From assembly GCA_030674185.1 (NCBI GenBank), contig CM060311.1:97919513-97983512 (forward strand): a DNA stretch of 64,000 nt, read 5' to 3'. The stretch's first letter is position 1. Every line of letters starts with the position of its first letter. Source of the DNA: Monoplex corrugatus. Taxonomy: Eukaryota; Mollusca; Gastropoda; Littorinimorpha; Ranellidae. Position numbers and translations under genes: made by a program. The notes under the pieces are model-generated. The model was not told the origin of the DNA. It did not search any database and worked only from the letters and a program-made list of their open reading frames with translations. Positions 37,991-50,180 of the stretch are shown here, in pieces.

Positions 37991-38285
37991 AAAATGAAGT
38001 GACACAATTGGGCATGCAAATACAACTTTTGGGTACAGTCATTCCAAGTGTCATGGCCACGGTTAAGCACTGAACAACAATCACTTAAAAAACTGAATTT
38101 CATGATGGAAGTTCTGGCACAGATACATAACAAAACACTACAAAGCAAATGCGGGATACAAGATCTTTTGCAGGCTGCAGTTTATAGGTGGGCATCATTC
38201 TTTGAAAATGGATGGAATGACGTGACAATCACATCTCTCCAACATATCTAAATCCTGCGACAGATACAGTTATGAGCCACATACT
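37991..38285. other. Unique intron sequence with a short unassigned frame
   Basis: The plus frame 38048-38251 (with TLQSKCGIQDLLQAAVYRWA) is vaguely transposase-like, but I cannot name it. Confidence 0.3.
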
Positions 38286-38291
38286 GCAAGT

Positions 38292-38294
38292 TGT

Positions 38295-38376
<82 letters not shown>

Positions 38377-38408
38377 TGTGTGTGTGTCAGTGTGTGTGTG
38401 TGAGTGTG

Positions 38409-38457
<49 letters not shown>

Positions 38458-38490
38458 AGTGTGTGTGTGTGTGTGTGTGTCAGTGTATGT
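38292..38490. repeat. (TG)n microsatellite
   Basis: About 200 bp, interrupted by GG, AG and CAG steps. Confidence 0.97.
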
Positions 38491-38639
38491 AATGACTGTG
38501 TTAATTATATCATATCAGTGTCTGGTTGTATGTTGTATTTTGAAACATGAACAACTTAGGACTAAATAATTAAGTACCTTAATAATACATAATTTATTCA
38601 ACATGGACATAATGTATAAGTACTTTAAAACTGTAACAT

Positions 38640-40972
38640 TCTATGAATAAAGTAGGGCTAAGTTACCTTATAAATACCTGTTATCATTCTTAATCAGACA
38701 TAGGACTAAAGTATACATACCTTATAAATACCTGTTATCATTCTATAATCAGACATAGGACTAAAGTATACAGTACCTTATAAATACCTGTTATCATTCT
38801 TCACAGACATAGGACTAAAGTATACAATACCTTATAAATACCATGTTATCATTCTATAATCAGACATAGGACTAAAGTATACAGTACCTTATAAATACCT
38901 GTTATCATTCTATAATCAGACATAGGACTAAAGTATACAATACCTTATAAATACCCATTATCATTCTTCAATCAGACATAGGACTAAAGTATACATACCT
39001 TATAAATACCTGTTATCATTCTATAATCAGACATAGGACTAAAGTATACATACCTTATAAATACCGTTATCATTCTATAATCAGACATAGGACTAAAGTA
39101 TACAATACCTTATAAATACCTGTTATCATTCTATAATCAGACATAGGACTAAAGTATACAGTACCTTATAAATACCTGTTATCATTCTATAATCAGACAT
39201 AGGACTAAAGTATACAATACCTTATAAATACCTGTTATCATTCTATAATCAGACATAGGACTAAAGTATACAATACCTTATAAATACCCTTATCATTCTA
39301 TAATCAGACATAGGACTAAAGTATACAATACCTTATAAATACCTGTTATCATTCTATAATCAGACATAGGACTAAAGTATACAGTACCTTATAAATACCC
39401 ATTATCATTCTTCAATCAGACATAGGACTAAAGTATACAATACCTTATAAATACCATTTTATTCTCAATCAGACATAGGACTAAAGTATACAGTACCTTA
39501 TAAATACCTTTATCATTCTTAATCAGACATAGGACTAAAGTATACAGTACCTTATAAATACCCATTTTTATTCTTCAATCAGACATAGGACTAAAGTATA
39601 CAATACCTTATAAATACCTGTTTCATTCTATAATCAGACATAGGAACTAAAGTATACAATACCTTATAAATACCAAATGTTTTATTTCTTCAATCAGACA
39701 TAGGACTAAAGTATACAGTACCTTATAAATACCCATTTTTATTCTTCAATCAGACATAGGACTAAAGTATACAATACCTTATAAATACCTGTTATCATTC
39801 TTAATCAGACATAGGACTAAAGTATAAAATACCTTATAAATACCTTTTATTCTTCAATCAGACATAGGACTAAAGTATACAGTACCTTATAAATACCCAT
39901 TTATCATTCTTCAATCAGACATAGGACTAAAGTATACATACCTTATAAATACCTTTATCATCTAATCAACAACGTAAAGTATACATACTTATAAATACCT
40001 TATCATTCTCAATCAGACATAGGACTAAAGTATACATACCTTATAAATACCTTATCATTCTTCAATCAGACATAGGACTAAAGTATACAATACCTTATAA
40101 ATACCTGTTATCATTCTTCAATCAGACATAGGACTAAAGTATACAGTACCTTATAAATACCCATTTATTATTCTTCAATCAGACATAGGACTAAAGTATA
40201 CAGTACCTTATAAATACCCATTTTTATTCTTCAATCAGACATAGGACTAAAGTATACAGTACCTTATAAATACCCATTTTTATTCTTCAATCAGACATAG
40301 GACTAAAGTATACAGTACCTTATAAATACCCATTTTATTCTTCAATCAGACATAGGACTAAAGTATACAGTACCTTATAAATACCCATTTTCATTCTTCA
40401 ATCAGACATAGGACTAAAGTATACAGTACCTTATAAATACCATTATCATTCTTCAATCAGACATAGGACTAAAGTATACAGTACCTTATAAATACCGTTA
40501 TCATTCTAATCAGACATAGGACTAAAGTATACAATACCTTATAAATACCTGTTATCATTCTATAATCAGACATAGGACTAAAGTATACAATACCTTATAA
40601 ATACCTGTTATCATTCTATAATCAGACATAGGACTAAAGTATACAATACCTTATAAATACCTGTTATCATTCTATAATCAGACATAGGACTAAAGTATAC
40701 AATACCTTATAAATACCTGTTATCATTCTATAATCAGACATAGGACTAAAGTATACAATACCTTATAAATACCTGTTATCATTCTATAATCAGACATAGG
40801 ACTAAAGTATACATACTTATAAATACCTGTTATCATTCTATAATCAGACATAGGACTAAAGTATACAGTACCTTATAAATACCTGTTATCATTCTATAAT
40901 CAGACATAGGACTAAAGTATACAGTACCTTATAAATACCCATTTTTATTCTTCAATCAGACTTAGGACTAAA
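38640..40972. repeat. ~56-bp minisatellite, about 41 copies
   Basis: Unit ACCTTATAAATACCTGTTAT + CATTCTATAATCAGACATAG + GACTAAAGTATACAGT. Two unit types (CTGTTATCATTCTATAATC and CCATTTTTATTCTTCAATC) occur in blocks. Confidence 0.95.
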
Positions 40973-42092
40973 GTGCAGATAAAGTACTTTACAAGTACCC
41001 TTCATCATTCTACAATCAGTTGTGCACTTTCTTTTTCAAATCAACGACACTCTGTTATGACCTCACCCTTCATGAAACAGACTAAAAGGACAAATGTTCT
41101 CTGAAGGCACGAGATGTATATATCCAAACATGTTTTTATAATCTACATACCGGTAAATCAAAATCAATAACCATTTTTTGTGACCAAGATCTGTATACAG
41201 TTTCAGAATGTAAGCTTGTCACGTTCCTTACCATTTATGATCAGACTGTCATAAACATGTAAATTTGCCAATCACTGAATCAGTAAAAGGTATCACATTA
41301 CTTACGATTTGTGATAAGACTCCTGGAAATGCCAAACAGTTAAATCCTTGCTCAAATCTTCCTTGTCTGAGCAGCGCAAACATCTTATAAAAACATGTCC
41401 TTTTTCAAGTCACATTAGAAATTAGTTAAAGCAGTAAGCTTTCAAACTACAAGCAAACAATATAATTGTACAGTTTTCTGTGAGCTTAATGATGCCCTAT
41501 GGTGCAGAACAAACACACTGGTTACCACATGATGTTTTGGGTCTCCAGCTTCCCTTTAGTCATGGTCACTACACTTATTCTTTTCAGTGCGCTGGTGGAC
41601 AGGGTGGGAGTGTGAAATGACTGACATGCAATTTTCTTTTCATCCTCAACAAACACAACCTCTTGAAATGTTACTTAAAGATCAACGTGTAACTAATACA
41701 AAAGAAAAACTATTTAACCCTTCTGTTTTCTATTCCTATCAACCAGCTTCTTGCAGGAAGCTGGTTAATAATGTGAAAGAGTGGAGGGTTAATGAACAAT
41801 AGCAACATTTAGATACCTTATACAGGGTGAAAAAGTGGAAGGATTAAGAAACAATAGTAACGTTTATGAAAAAAAGAAAAACAATTAACAAACAATTGCA
41901 ACATATAAGAAATAAAACAAAAAAGTTCTAAACATGCAAACAACATATACACTTAATAAACAAGTATTCAACAAACAACTGCACCATTACGCCAGCAGTA
42001 CAGAGGCAAAACTTGTTTTTTAAAAACAAACACAAAGATAATCTGTTTTAACGCTATCATCAGCAGTGGCAGTCCCCACAAGCACAACTCAC
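40973..42092. other. Intron sequence downstream of exon A, with a small TTAA palindrome
   Basis: AT-rich. 41714-41792 is a 79-bp TTAA-bounded element (TTAACCCTTC and GGAGGGTTAA), with a central palindrome around CCAGCTTCTTGCAGGAAGCTGG. No other gene seen. Confidence 0.5.
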
Positions 42093-42195
42093 ATCCTCGT
42101 TGGTGGTTTGCTCAGAGGCGATCAGAAAAGAGTGGAATCCGCTCAGACCCACAAGCGAGAACACGGAAAAGAAGCAGACAATAACTTCAATCACA
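42093..42195 (-). CDS. ZDHHC14/18-like: ZDHHC14/18-like palmitoyltransferase, alternative TM4/TTxE exon A
   Basis: Second alternative of the TM4 exon, 103 nt with the same phases as exon B. The peptide runs [20 protein letters not shown] (TM4) then [14 protein letters not shown], ending in its own TTxE motif. It has a U2 donor (GTGAGT) and an AG acceptor placed 9 nt after a perfect U12 branch site (TTCCTTAAC). Either exon fits the frame of the flanking exons. Including both would need a U2 donor to join a U12 acceptor and would also add 103 nt, breaking the frame. Differences from exon B lie mainly in TM4 and in the loop just before TTxE, so the isoforms may differ in membrane packing, partner binding or acyl-chain preference (inference). 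Confidence 0.9.
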
Positions 42196-42213
42196 CTGAC
42201 CACAGTTAAGGAA
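42196..42213 (-). promoter_or_regulatory. U12 branch site and AG 3' splice site of exon A
   Basis: TTCCTTAAC (42213-42205, minus strand) is an exact U12 branch-site consensus. TGTGGTCAG follows and then exon A. With the shared ATATCCTT donor this would be an AT-AG U12 intron, a known minor variant. Confidence 0.85.
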
Positions 42214-42820
42214 TCACGTCAGACAATGCCAAGGAAGCAAATGAAAATATCTGAAAATATACCACACCAAACACAGTCAAAAAAGCAAACAAAAATGTCT
42301 GATAACATTAAAAAGCAGGTAAGGAAAAAAAACAACAAAAAAACACACAACCAAAAATAAACAGAAACTGGTAAATCAGCTCCACAACAATAATTCAAAA
42401 TGACAAAAACCTTCACATTAGTCAAGTGACATGACGACAGGTGCAAACACTGATAATCATACATGCTACGGTCCAACTTTACACGCACACAGGTTTGGAA
42501 GGCCACAAAAGCAAAAGCCTAAAAACTAAGACTAACGAAACGACAAACTGGAAGGGGGAAAATGCACACAAAATACTCCCACATAAACAAACAAATCAAA
42601 TAACTAAGAAGTAAATGCATGAAAGTAAGGATGACAAAAAAAGTTAGAATGATACAAAAGTTATAATAATGAACCAACAGTGGCAGCATGCAGACACAGA
42701 TGTAAATCCACAAGGAACCAAAAAGCCCCTGGCACATTGTCCCATTTTCTCTTTTAGTAAGTTTGCAGGCAAGGACAATGAGGTATCAACTACGAACTGA
42801 AAGAAGTGGACAGAACTTAC
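42196..42820. other. Intron between mutually exclusive exons B and A
   Basis: 625 bp, A-rich on plus, with no tandem repeat. On the minus strand it is bounded by a U2 donor (GTAAGT) and a U12 branch/AG acceptor, an incompatible pair. It is the only repeat-free spacer of this size near the pair. Confidence 0.7.
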
Positions 42821-42923
42821 ATCTTCATTAGTGGTAATTTCAGACGTGGCAAGATAGGTATGGAATCCTGCAAGCCCCACAATGGACCACACTGAGAAGA
42901 AGCAGACTACTGCCTCTACAATA
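42821..42923 (-). CDS. ZDHHC14/18-like: ZDHHC14/18-like palmitoyltransferase, alternative TM4/TTxE exon B
   Basis: First of two alternative exons in transcription order, 103 nt: one base completing the Ser codon, then 34 codons. The peptide runs [20 protein letters not shown] (TM4) then [18 protein letters not shown] is the TTxE motif found after TM4 in DHHC enzymes. The donor is a standard GTAAGT. Only an AC immediately before the exon gives the correct phase, and nearby AG dinucleotides would shift the frame. The AC sits 10 nt after a perfect U12 branch site (TTCCTTGAC). The length is identical to exon A, and the two peptides share 22 of 34 residues, with most differences conservative. It is likely mutually exclusive with exon A. 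Confidence 0.9.
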
Positions 42924-42942
42924 GTGCCATGTTGTCAAGGAA
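42924..42942 (-). promoter_or_regulatory. U12 branch site and AC 3' splice site of exon B
   Basis: On the minus strand TTCCTTGAC (42942-42934) matches the U12 branch consensus TTCCTTRAY. It is followed by 10 nt ending in AC (42925-42924) and then exon B. The short branch-to-acceptor distance and the lack of a polypyrimidine tract are typical of U12 introns. With the ATATCCTT donor at 50867 this makes a textbook AT-AC intron. Confidence 0.87.
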
Positions 42943-43099
42943 ACAAGAAAGGTAAGACCCAGAATCAGAAAGATGGCGTGGCAGAAAAGAACCAAGATAT
43001 CCAGCATCAAAGCGAATGAAACGTTCATTTCAAAGTTTGATTTGTGTATGAATCTGAACATGAAAACAAAACCATAAGTAAATATAGTGACTTACGAGT

Positions 43100-43742
43100 G
43101 TGACAATGGTGACATATGCTTCAATAACAATCTGATGATTGTGGTTAAACAAGTATGAAGATGTGTTGATGACTGTGATTATGTAGTGGTTAAACAAGTA
43201 TGAAGATGGGTTGATGACTGTGATTATGTAGTGGTTAAACAAGTATGAAGATGGGTTGATGACTGTGATTATGTAGTGGTTAAACAAGTGTGAAGATGGG
43301 TTGATGACTGTTATTATGTAGTGGTTAAACAAGTGTGAAGATGGGTTGATGACTGTGATTATGTAATGGTTAAACAAGTGTGAAGATGGGTTGATGACTG
43401 TGATTATGTAATGGTTAAACAAGTGTAAAGATGGGTTGATGACTGTGATTATGTAGTGGTTAAACAAGTGTAAAGATGGGTTGATGACTGTGATTATGTA
43501 ATGGTTAAACAAGTATGAAGATGGGTTGATGACTGTGATTATGTAGTGGTTAAACAAGTATGAAGATGGGTCGATGACTGTGATTATGTAGTGGTTAAAC
43601 AAGTGTAAAGATGGGTTGATGACTGTGATTATGTAGTGGTTAAACAAGTGTGAAGATGGTGACATATGATGCTTCAATAACAATCTCAAGATTGTAATTA
43701 TATAATGATTAAACAAGTGTGAAGATGGTGACATATGATACT
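43100..43742. repeat. 45-bp minisatellite, about 14 copies
   Basis: Unit GATGGGTTGATGACTGTGAT + TATGTAGTGGTTAAACAAGT + GTGAA. The 45-bp period gives a long minus frame (ITVINPSSYLFNHYI-type repeat) that is not coding by any other evidence. It lies in the U12 intron, 180 bp upstream of exon B. Confidence 0.94.
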
Positions 43743-43884
43743 GCAATAATGATCAGAAGACAGTGACTGTATAGTGACTTTAGAAAAAAAGTTCGAAGAA
43801 TGACTGGCTGTCTATTACTCAAAGAATTTCATTCAAACATCAGTATGTTATGTTACAAGTATACTAATGGTATAGCACTTACTT

Positions 43885-44095
43885 ATCTTTTTTGACCACT
43901 TCTGAATGTACACCCCTGTCTGACCTCTCCGCTCTACTTCTAAGCCTACTTGTTACAGATTCCTGGACACAGATGGTCCACAGTCGGTCGCCACTCTTTT
44001 TCAATTGGAATGTACTTCCAGTCTCTTCCACAACCCCATGCTCTGTCTTCAAGTCTAACTTGAATACATATCTTTTTGTCCAGCAGTAAGTCCTT
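43885..44095 (+). pseudogene. LINE reverse transcriptase carboxyl tail
   Basis: The plus frame reads SRSPLFFNWNVLPVSSTTPC and then SVFKSNLNTYLF, matching the WN.LP...FKS.L.T.LF end of molluscan non-LTR reverse transcriptases. Its last bases are the seed of the following array. Confidence 0.65.
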
Positions 44096-44902
44096 GCTTT
44101 ACACACAAAGTCTAACTTGAATACATATCTTTTTGTCCAGCAGTAAGTCCTTGCTTTACACACAAAGTCTAACTTGAATACATATCTTTTTGTCCAGCAG
44201 TAACTTCTTGCTTTACACACAAAGTCTAACTTGAATACATATCTTTCTGTCCAGCAGTAAGTCCTTACTTTACACACAAAGTCTAACTTGAATACATATC
44301 TTTTTGTCCAGCAGTAACTTCTTGCTTTACACACAAAGTCTAACTTGAATACATATCTTTCTGTCCAGCAGTAATCTTGCTTACACCAAAGTCTAACTTG
44401 AATACATATCTTCTGTCCAGCAGTAACTTCTTGCTTTACACAAAAGTCTAACTTGAATACATATCTTTGTCCGCAGTAAGTCTTACTTACACACAAAGTC
44501 TAACTTGAATACATATCTTTCTGTCCAGCAGTAAACTTCTTGCTTTACACACAAAGTCTAACTTGAATACATATTTTCTGTCCAGCAGTACTTCTTGCTT
44601 TACACACAAAGTCTAACTTGAATACATATCTTTCTGTCCAGCAGTAATCACTTTACACACAAGTCTAACTTGAATACATATCTTTTGTCCAGCAGTAACT
44701 TCTTGCTTACACACAAGTCAACTTGAATACATATCTTTTGTCAGCAGTAACTTCTTGCTACACACAAAGTCTAACTTAAGTAACTATCTTTCGTCCAGCA
44801 GTAACTTGCTTACACACAAAGTCTAAATTGAATACATATCTTTGTCAGCAGTAACCTTGTTTACACACAAAGTCTAACTTGATACATATCTTTCTGTCCG
44901 CA
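44048..44902. repeat. 57-bp minisatellite seeded from a LINE tail, about 15 copies
   Basis: Unit AGTCTAACTTGAATACATAT + CTTTCTGTCCAGCAGTAACT + TCTTGCTTTACACACAA. The first part encodes the LINE's KSNLNTYLF residues. Copies become increasingly indel-ridden towards 44900, where the array passes directly into the next one. Confidence 0.92.
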
Positions 44903-47900
44903 GTACTGAACAAGTCTGAAGAATGACATATGTTGCGCAAGTAACTGATAAACTACCGTAAGTGACTGAACAAGTCTGAGAAATGACTTGTTGCGGCAAG
45001 AATATAGTAACTACCGTTAGTGACTGAACAAGTCTGAAGAATGACATTGTTGCCAAGAAATATAGTAACACCGTAGTGACTGAACAAGTCTGAAGAATGA
45101 CTATGTTGCGGAACAAAGTATATAACTACCTGTGGGTGACTGAACACAAGTCTGAAGAATAAATTTTGTTGCAGGAAGAATATAATAACTACTGTAGTGA
45201 CTGAACAAGTCTGAAGAATGACATTGTTGCAAGAAAGATAGTAACTACTGTAGTGACTGAACAAGTCTGAAGAATGACATATGTTGCGCAAGAAATATGT
45301 AACTACCGTAGTGATGAACAAGTCTGAAGAATGACATATGTTGCGGCAATGAAATTAGTTAACATACCGTTAGTGACTGAACAAGTCTGAAGAATGACAT
45401 ATGTTGCGAAGAAAATAGTAACTACCGTAGTGACTGAACAAGTCTGAAGAATGACATATGTTGCGGCAAGAAATATAGTAACTACCGTAGTGACTGAACA
45501 AGTCTGAAGAATGACAATGTTGCAGCAAGAAAATAGTAACTACCGTAGTGACTGAACAAGTCTGAAGAATGACATATGTTGCGGCAAGAAGATAGTAACT
45601 ACTGTAGTGACTGAACAAGTCTGAAGAATGACATATGTTGCATGCAGTAAGATAGTAACTACGTAGTGACTGAACAAGCTGAAGAATGACATATGTTGTC
45701 GGGCAAAGATAGTAACTACCGTAGTGATGAACAAGTCTGAAGAATGACATATGTTGCGCAAAAAGATAGTAACTACGTAGTGACTGAACAAGTCTGAAGA
45801 ATGACATATGTTGCATCAAGTGAAGATAGTAACTACCGTAGTGACTGAACAAGTCTGAAGAATGACATATGTTGCATCAATGAAGATAGTAACTACCTGT
45901 TAGTGATGAACAAGTCTGAAGAATGACAAAATGTTGCATCAGTGAAGATAGTAATACTGTAGTGACTGAACAAGTCTGAAGAATGACATATGTTGCATCA
46001 GTGAAGATAGTAACTACTGTAGTGATGAACAGTCTGAAGAATGACATATGTTGCATCAGTGAAGATAGTAACTACCGTAGTGACTGAACAAGTCTGAAGA
46101 ATGACATATGTTGCATCATGAAGATAGTAACTACTGTAGTGACTGAAAATGACATATGTTGCATCAGTGAAGATAGTAACTACTTAGTGACTGAACAAGT
46201 CTGAAGAATGACATATGTTGCATCAGTGAAGATAGTAACTACTGTAGTGATGAACAAGTCTGAAGAATGACATATGTTGCATCAGTGAAGATAGTAACTA
46301 CTGTAGTGATGAACAAGTCTGAAGAATGACATATGTTGCATCAGTGAAGATAGTAACTACTGTAGTGACTGAACAAGTCTGAAGAATGACATATGTTGCA
46401 TCAGTGAAGATAGTAACTACTGTAGTGACTGAACAAGTCTGAAGAATGACATATGTTGCATCAGTGAAGATAGTAACTACTGTAGTGACTGAAACAAATG
46501 ACATATGTTGCATCAGTGAAGATAGTAACTACGTAGTGATGAACAAGTCTGAAGAATGACATAGTTGCATAGTAAGATAGTAACTACTGTAGTGACTGAA
46601 CAAGTCGAAGAATGACATATGTTGCATCAGTGAAGATAGTAACTACTGTAGTGACTAACAAGTCTGAAGAATGACATATGTTGCATCAGTGAAGATAGTA
46701 ACTACTGTAGTGACTGAACAAGTCTGAAGAATGACATATGTTGCATCAGTGAAGATAGTAACTACTGTAGTGACAACAAGTCTGAAGAATGACATATGTT
46801 GCATCAGTGAAGATAGTAACTACTGTAGTGACTGAACAAGTCTGAAGAATGACATATGTTGCATCAGTGAAGATAGTAACTACTGTAGTGACTGAACAAG
46901 TCTGAAGAATGACATATGTTGCATCAGTGAAGATAGTAACTACTGTAGTGATGAACAAGTCTGAAGAATGACATAGTTGCATCAGTGAAGATAGTAACTA
47001 CTGTAGTGACTGAACAAGTCTGAAGAATGACATATGTTGCTCAGTGAAGATAGTAACTACGTAGTGACTGAAACAAGTCTGAAGAATGACATGTTGCATG
47101 TGAAGATAGTAACTACGTAGTGACTGAAACAAGTCTGAAGAATGACATGTTGCATCAGTGAAGATAGTAACTACTGTAGTGACTAAACAAGTCTGAAGAA
47201 TGACATGTTGCTAGTGAAGATAGTAACTACTGTAGTGATGAACAAGTCTGAAGAATGACATATGTTGCATCAGTGAAGATAGTAACTACGTAGTGACTGA
47301 ACAAGTCTGAAGAATGACATATGTTGTCAGTGAAGATAGTAACTACTGTAGTGAACTGAACAAGTCTGAAGAATGACATATGTTGCATCAGTGAAGATAG
47401 TAACTACTGTAGTGACTGAACAAGTCTGAAGAATGACATATGTTGTCAGTGAAGATAGTAACTACTGTAGTGACTGAAACAAGTCTGAAGAATGACATAT
47501 GTTGCATCAGTGAAGATAGTAACTACTGTAGTGACTGAACAAGTCTGAAGAATGACATATGTTGCATCAGTGAAGATAGTAACTACTGTAGTGACTGAAC
47601 AAGTCTGAAGAATGACATATGTTGCATCAGTGAAGATAGTAACTACTGTAGTGACTGAACAAGTCTGAAGAATGACATATGTTGCATCAGTGAGATAGTA
47701 ACTACTGTAGTGACTGAACAAGTCTGAAGAATGACATATGTTGCATCAGTGAAGATAGTAACTACTGTAGTGATGAACAAGTCTGAAGAATGACATATGT
47801 TGCATCAGTGAAGATAGTAACTACTGTAGTGATGAACAAGTCTGAAGAATGACATATGTTGCATCAGTGAAGATAGTAACTACGTAGTGACTACGTAGTG

Positions 47901-49134
47901 ACTGAACAAGTCTGAAGAATGACATATGTTGCATCAGTGAAGATAGTAACTACTGTAGTGACTGAACAAGTCTGAAGAATGACATGTATCAGTGAAGATA
48001 GTAACTACCGTAGTGACTGAACAAGTCTGAAGAATGACATATGTTTGCAGTGAAGATAGTAACTACCGTAGTGACTAAACAAGTCTGAAGAATGACATAT
48101 GTTGTTGCAGTGAAGATAGTAACTACCGTAGTGACTAAACAAGTCTGAAGAATGACATATGTTGTTGCAGTGAAGATATAATACCGTAGTTGACTGAACA
48201 AGTCTGAAGAATGACATATGTTGTCAGTGAAGATAGTAACTACCGTAGTGACTGAACAAGTCTGACAGAATGACAAGTTGTTGCAGTGAAGATAGTAACT
48301 ACCGTAGTGACTGAACAAGTCTGAAGAATGACTATGTTGCAGTGAAGATAGTAACTACCGTAGTGACTGAACAAGTCTGAAGAATGACATAGTGTTGCAG
48401 TGAAGATAGTAACTACGTAGTGAGCTAAACAAGTCTGAAGAATGACATATGTTGTGCAGTGAAGATAGTAACTACCGTAGTGACTGAACAAGTCTGAAGA
48501 AATGACATATGTTGCATCAGTGAAGATAGTAACTACTGTAGTGACTAAACAAGTCTGAAGAATGACATATGTTGCATAGTGAAGATAAGTAAACTACAGT
48601 AGTGATTGAACAGTCTGAAGAATGACATATGATTGCATCAGTGAAGATAGTAACTACCGTAGTGACTAAACAAGTCTGAAGAATGACATATGTTGTTGCA
48701 GTGAAGATATAATACGTAGTGATAACAAGTCTGAAGAATGACATATGTTGCTCAGTGAAGATAGTAACTACTGTAGTGACTAACAAGTCTGAAGAATGAC
48801 ATATGTTGATCAGTGAAGATAGTAACTACTGTAGTGACTGAACAAGTCTGAAGAATGACATATGTTGCATCAGTGAAGATAGTAACTACGTAGTGACTGA
48901 ACAAGTCTGAAGAATGACATATGTTGCATCAGTGAAGATAGTAACTACGTAGTGATAACAAGTCTGAAGAATGACATATGTTGCATCAGTGAAGATAGTA
49001 ACTACGTAGTGACTAACAAGTCTGAAGAATGACATATGTTGCATGTGAAGATAGTAACTACGTAGTGACTGAACAAGTCTGAAGAATGACATATGTTGTG
49101 CAGTGAAGATAGTAACTACCGTAGTGACTGAAAA
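44903..49134. repeat. 60-bp minisatellite, about 70 copies (largest array)
   Basis: Unit GTAGTGACTGAACAAGTCTG + AAGAATGACATATGTTGCAT + CAGTGAAGATAGTAACTACT. 4.2 kb inside the U12 intron. Sub-variants GCGGCAAGAA, GCATCAGTGAAG and GTTGCAGTGAAG occupy separate zones. Very many one- and two-base deletions. Confidence 0.96.
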
Positions 49135-49414
49135 GTAATATGCTCTCTATAATTTTCCATTGCTTTATTCTTTCTGCCCATTTATAGCCGTGTGCGTGCA
49201 TGGATGTGTGTGTGTGTTGTTGTGCGTGTGTGTCGTGTGCTGCATGGTTTGTGTGCTGTAGATGTTGTGTGTTGCTTTCATGCTTATTCATTATGCGTGT
49301 GCGTGTGTGTGGTGTGTGTGTGTCATTTTGTTTTAGCTGGTCTTTACTTAGATTTGATTTTATCAAGATTTTGCGCTATATATAATATTGTATATTATAT
49401 TATTATTATTATTA
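49135..49414 (+). mobile_element. 5'-truncated LINE 3' UTR inserted in the 60-bp array
   Basis: Matches the 3' UTR at 11905-12190 (ATGCTCTCTATAATTTTCCA, then TTGATTTTATCAAGATTTTG). It ends in a (TTA)n tail. The interrupted repeat resumes at 49415 (AAGTCTGAAGAATGACATAT). AAGT occurs on both sides, a possible target duplication. Confidence 0.75.
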
Positions 49415-49669
49415 TAAGTCTGAAGAATGACATATGTTGCAGCTATGACACTCTGAAGACAGTGCCTATATAACTGCTAAACAAGTTAAAAAATGGTGAG
49501 ATATTAGTCAGAAGATAGCAACTATGTGGTAACGAAACAAGTTTGAAGGTACTGCCATAATTCTGAATATAACAAAAGAGATTATAATGATGTACTAAGT
49601 TACTAACTAAACAAAGCTGAAGACAATGACATTTGATAATTCTGCATATAACAAAAAGACTAATATACC

Positions 49670-50180
49670 ACAAAAGATGATTGCCTTTCTTATATTTGTT
49701 TGGTTTAAGTGTCATGTCAAGCAAATGATGTGTCTAATATACCACAAAAGATGATTCGCCTTTCTTGTTATTTGTTTGGTTTTAAGTGTCATGTCAAGCA
49801 AATGATGTGTCTAATATACCACAAAAGATGATTTGCCTTTCTTGTTATTTGTTTGGTTTTAAGTGTCATGTCAAGCAAATGATGTGTCTAATATACCACA
49901 AAAGATGATTCGCCTTTCTTGTTATTTGTTTGGTTTTAAGTGTCATGTCAAGCAAATGATGTGTCTAATATACCACAAAAGATGATTCGCCTTTCTTGTT
50001 ATTTGTTTGGTTTTAAGTGTCATGTCAAGCAAATGATGTGTCTAATATACCACAAAAGATGATTTGCCTTTCTTGTTTGTTTTTGGTATTATGTCAAGTA
50101 AATGTTGTGTCTAATACACCAAAAAAGATGATCTGCTTTTCTTGTTTATTTATTTGTTTTTGGTATTATGTCAAGCAAAC
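49670..50180. repeat. 77-bp minisatellite, about 6.5 copies
   Basis: Unit GTGTCTAATATACCACAAAA + GATGATTCGCCTTTCTTGTT + ATTTGTTTGGTTTTAAGTGT + CATGTCAAGCAAATGAT. The last copies are diverged. Confidence 0.94.

Noticed and set aside
38048..38251. Mariner-type transposase remnant
   Set aside because: Only a vague resemblance. No D,D34D motif and no inverted ends were found.
42901..42912. AG dinucleotides as ordinary acceptors for exon B
   Set aside because: Both give the wrong phase after the 49-nt exon and would shorten TM4. The AC site keeps the 103-nt length and has the U12 branch site.
43030..43746. 238-residue minus-strand frame as a gene
   Set aside because: It is the 45-bp array (INPSSYLFNHYIITV repeated). 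The period is a multiple of three, and there is no other coding evidence.
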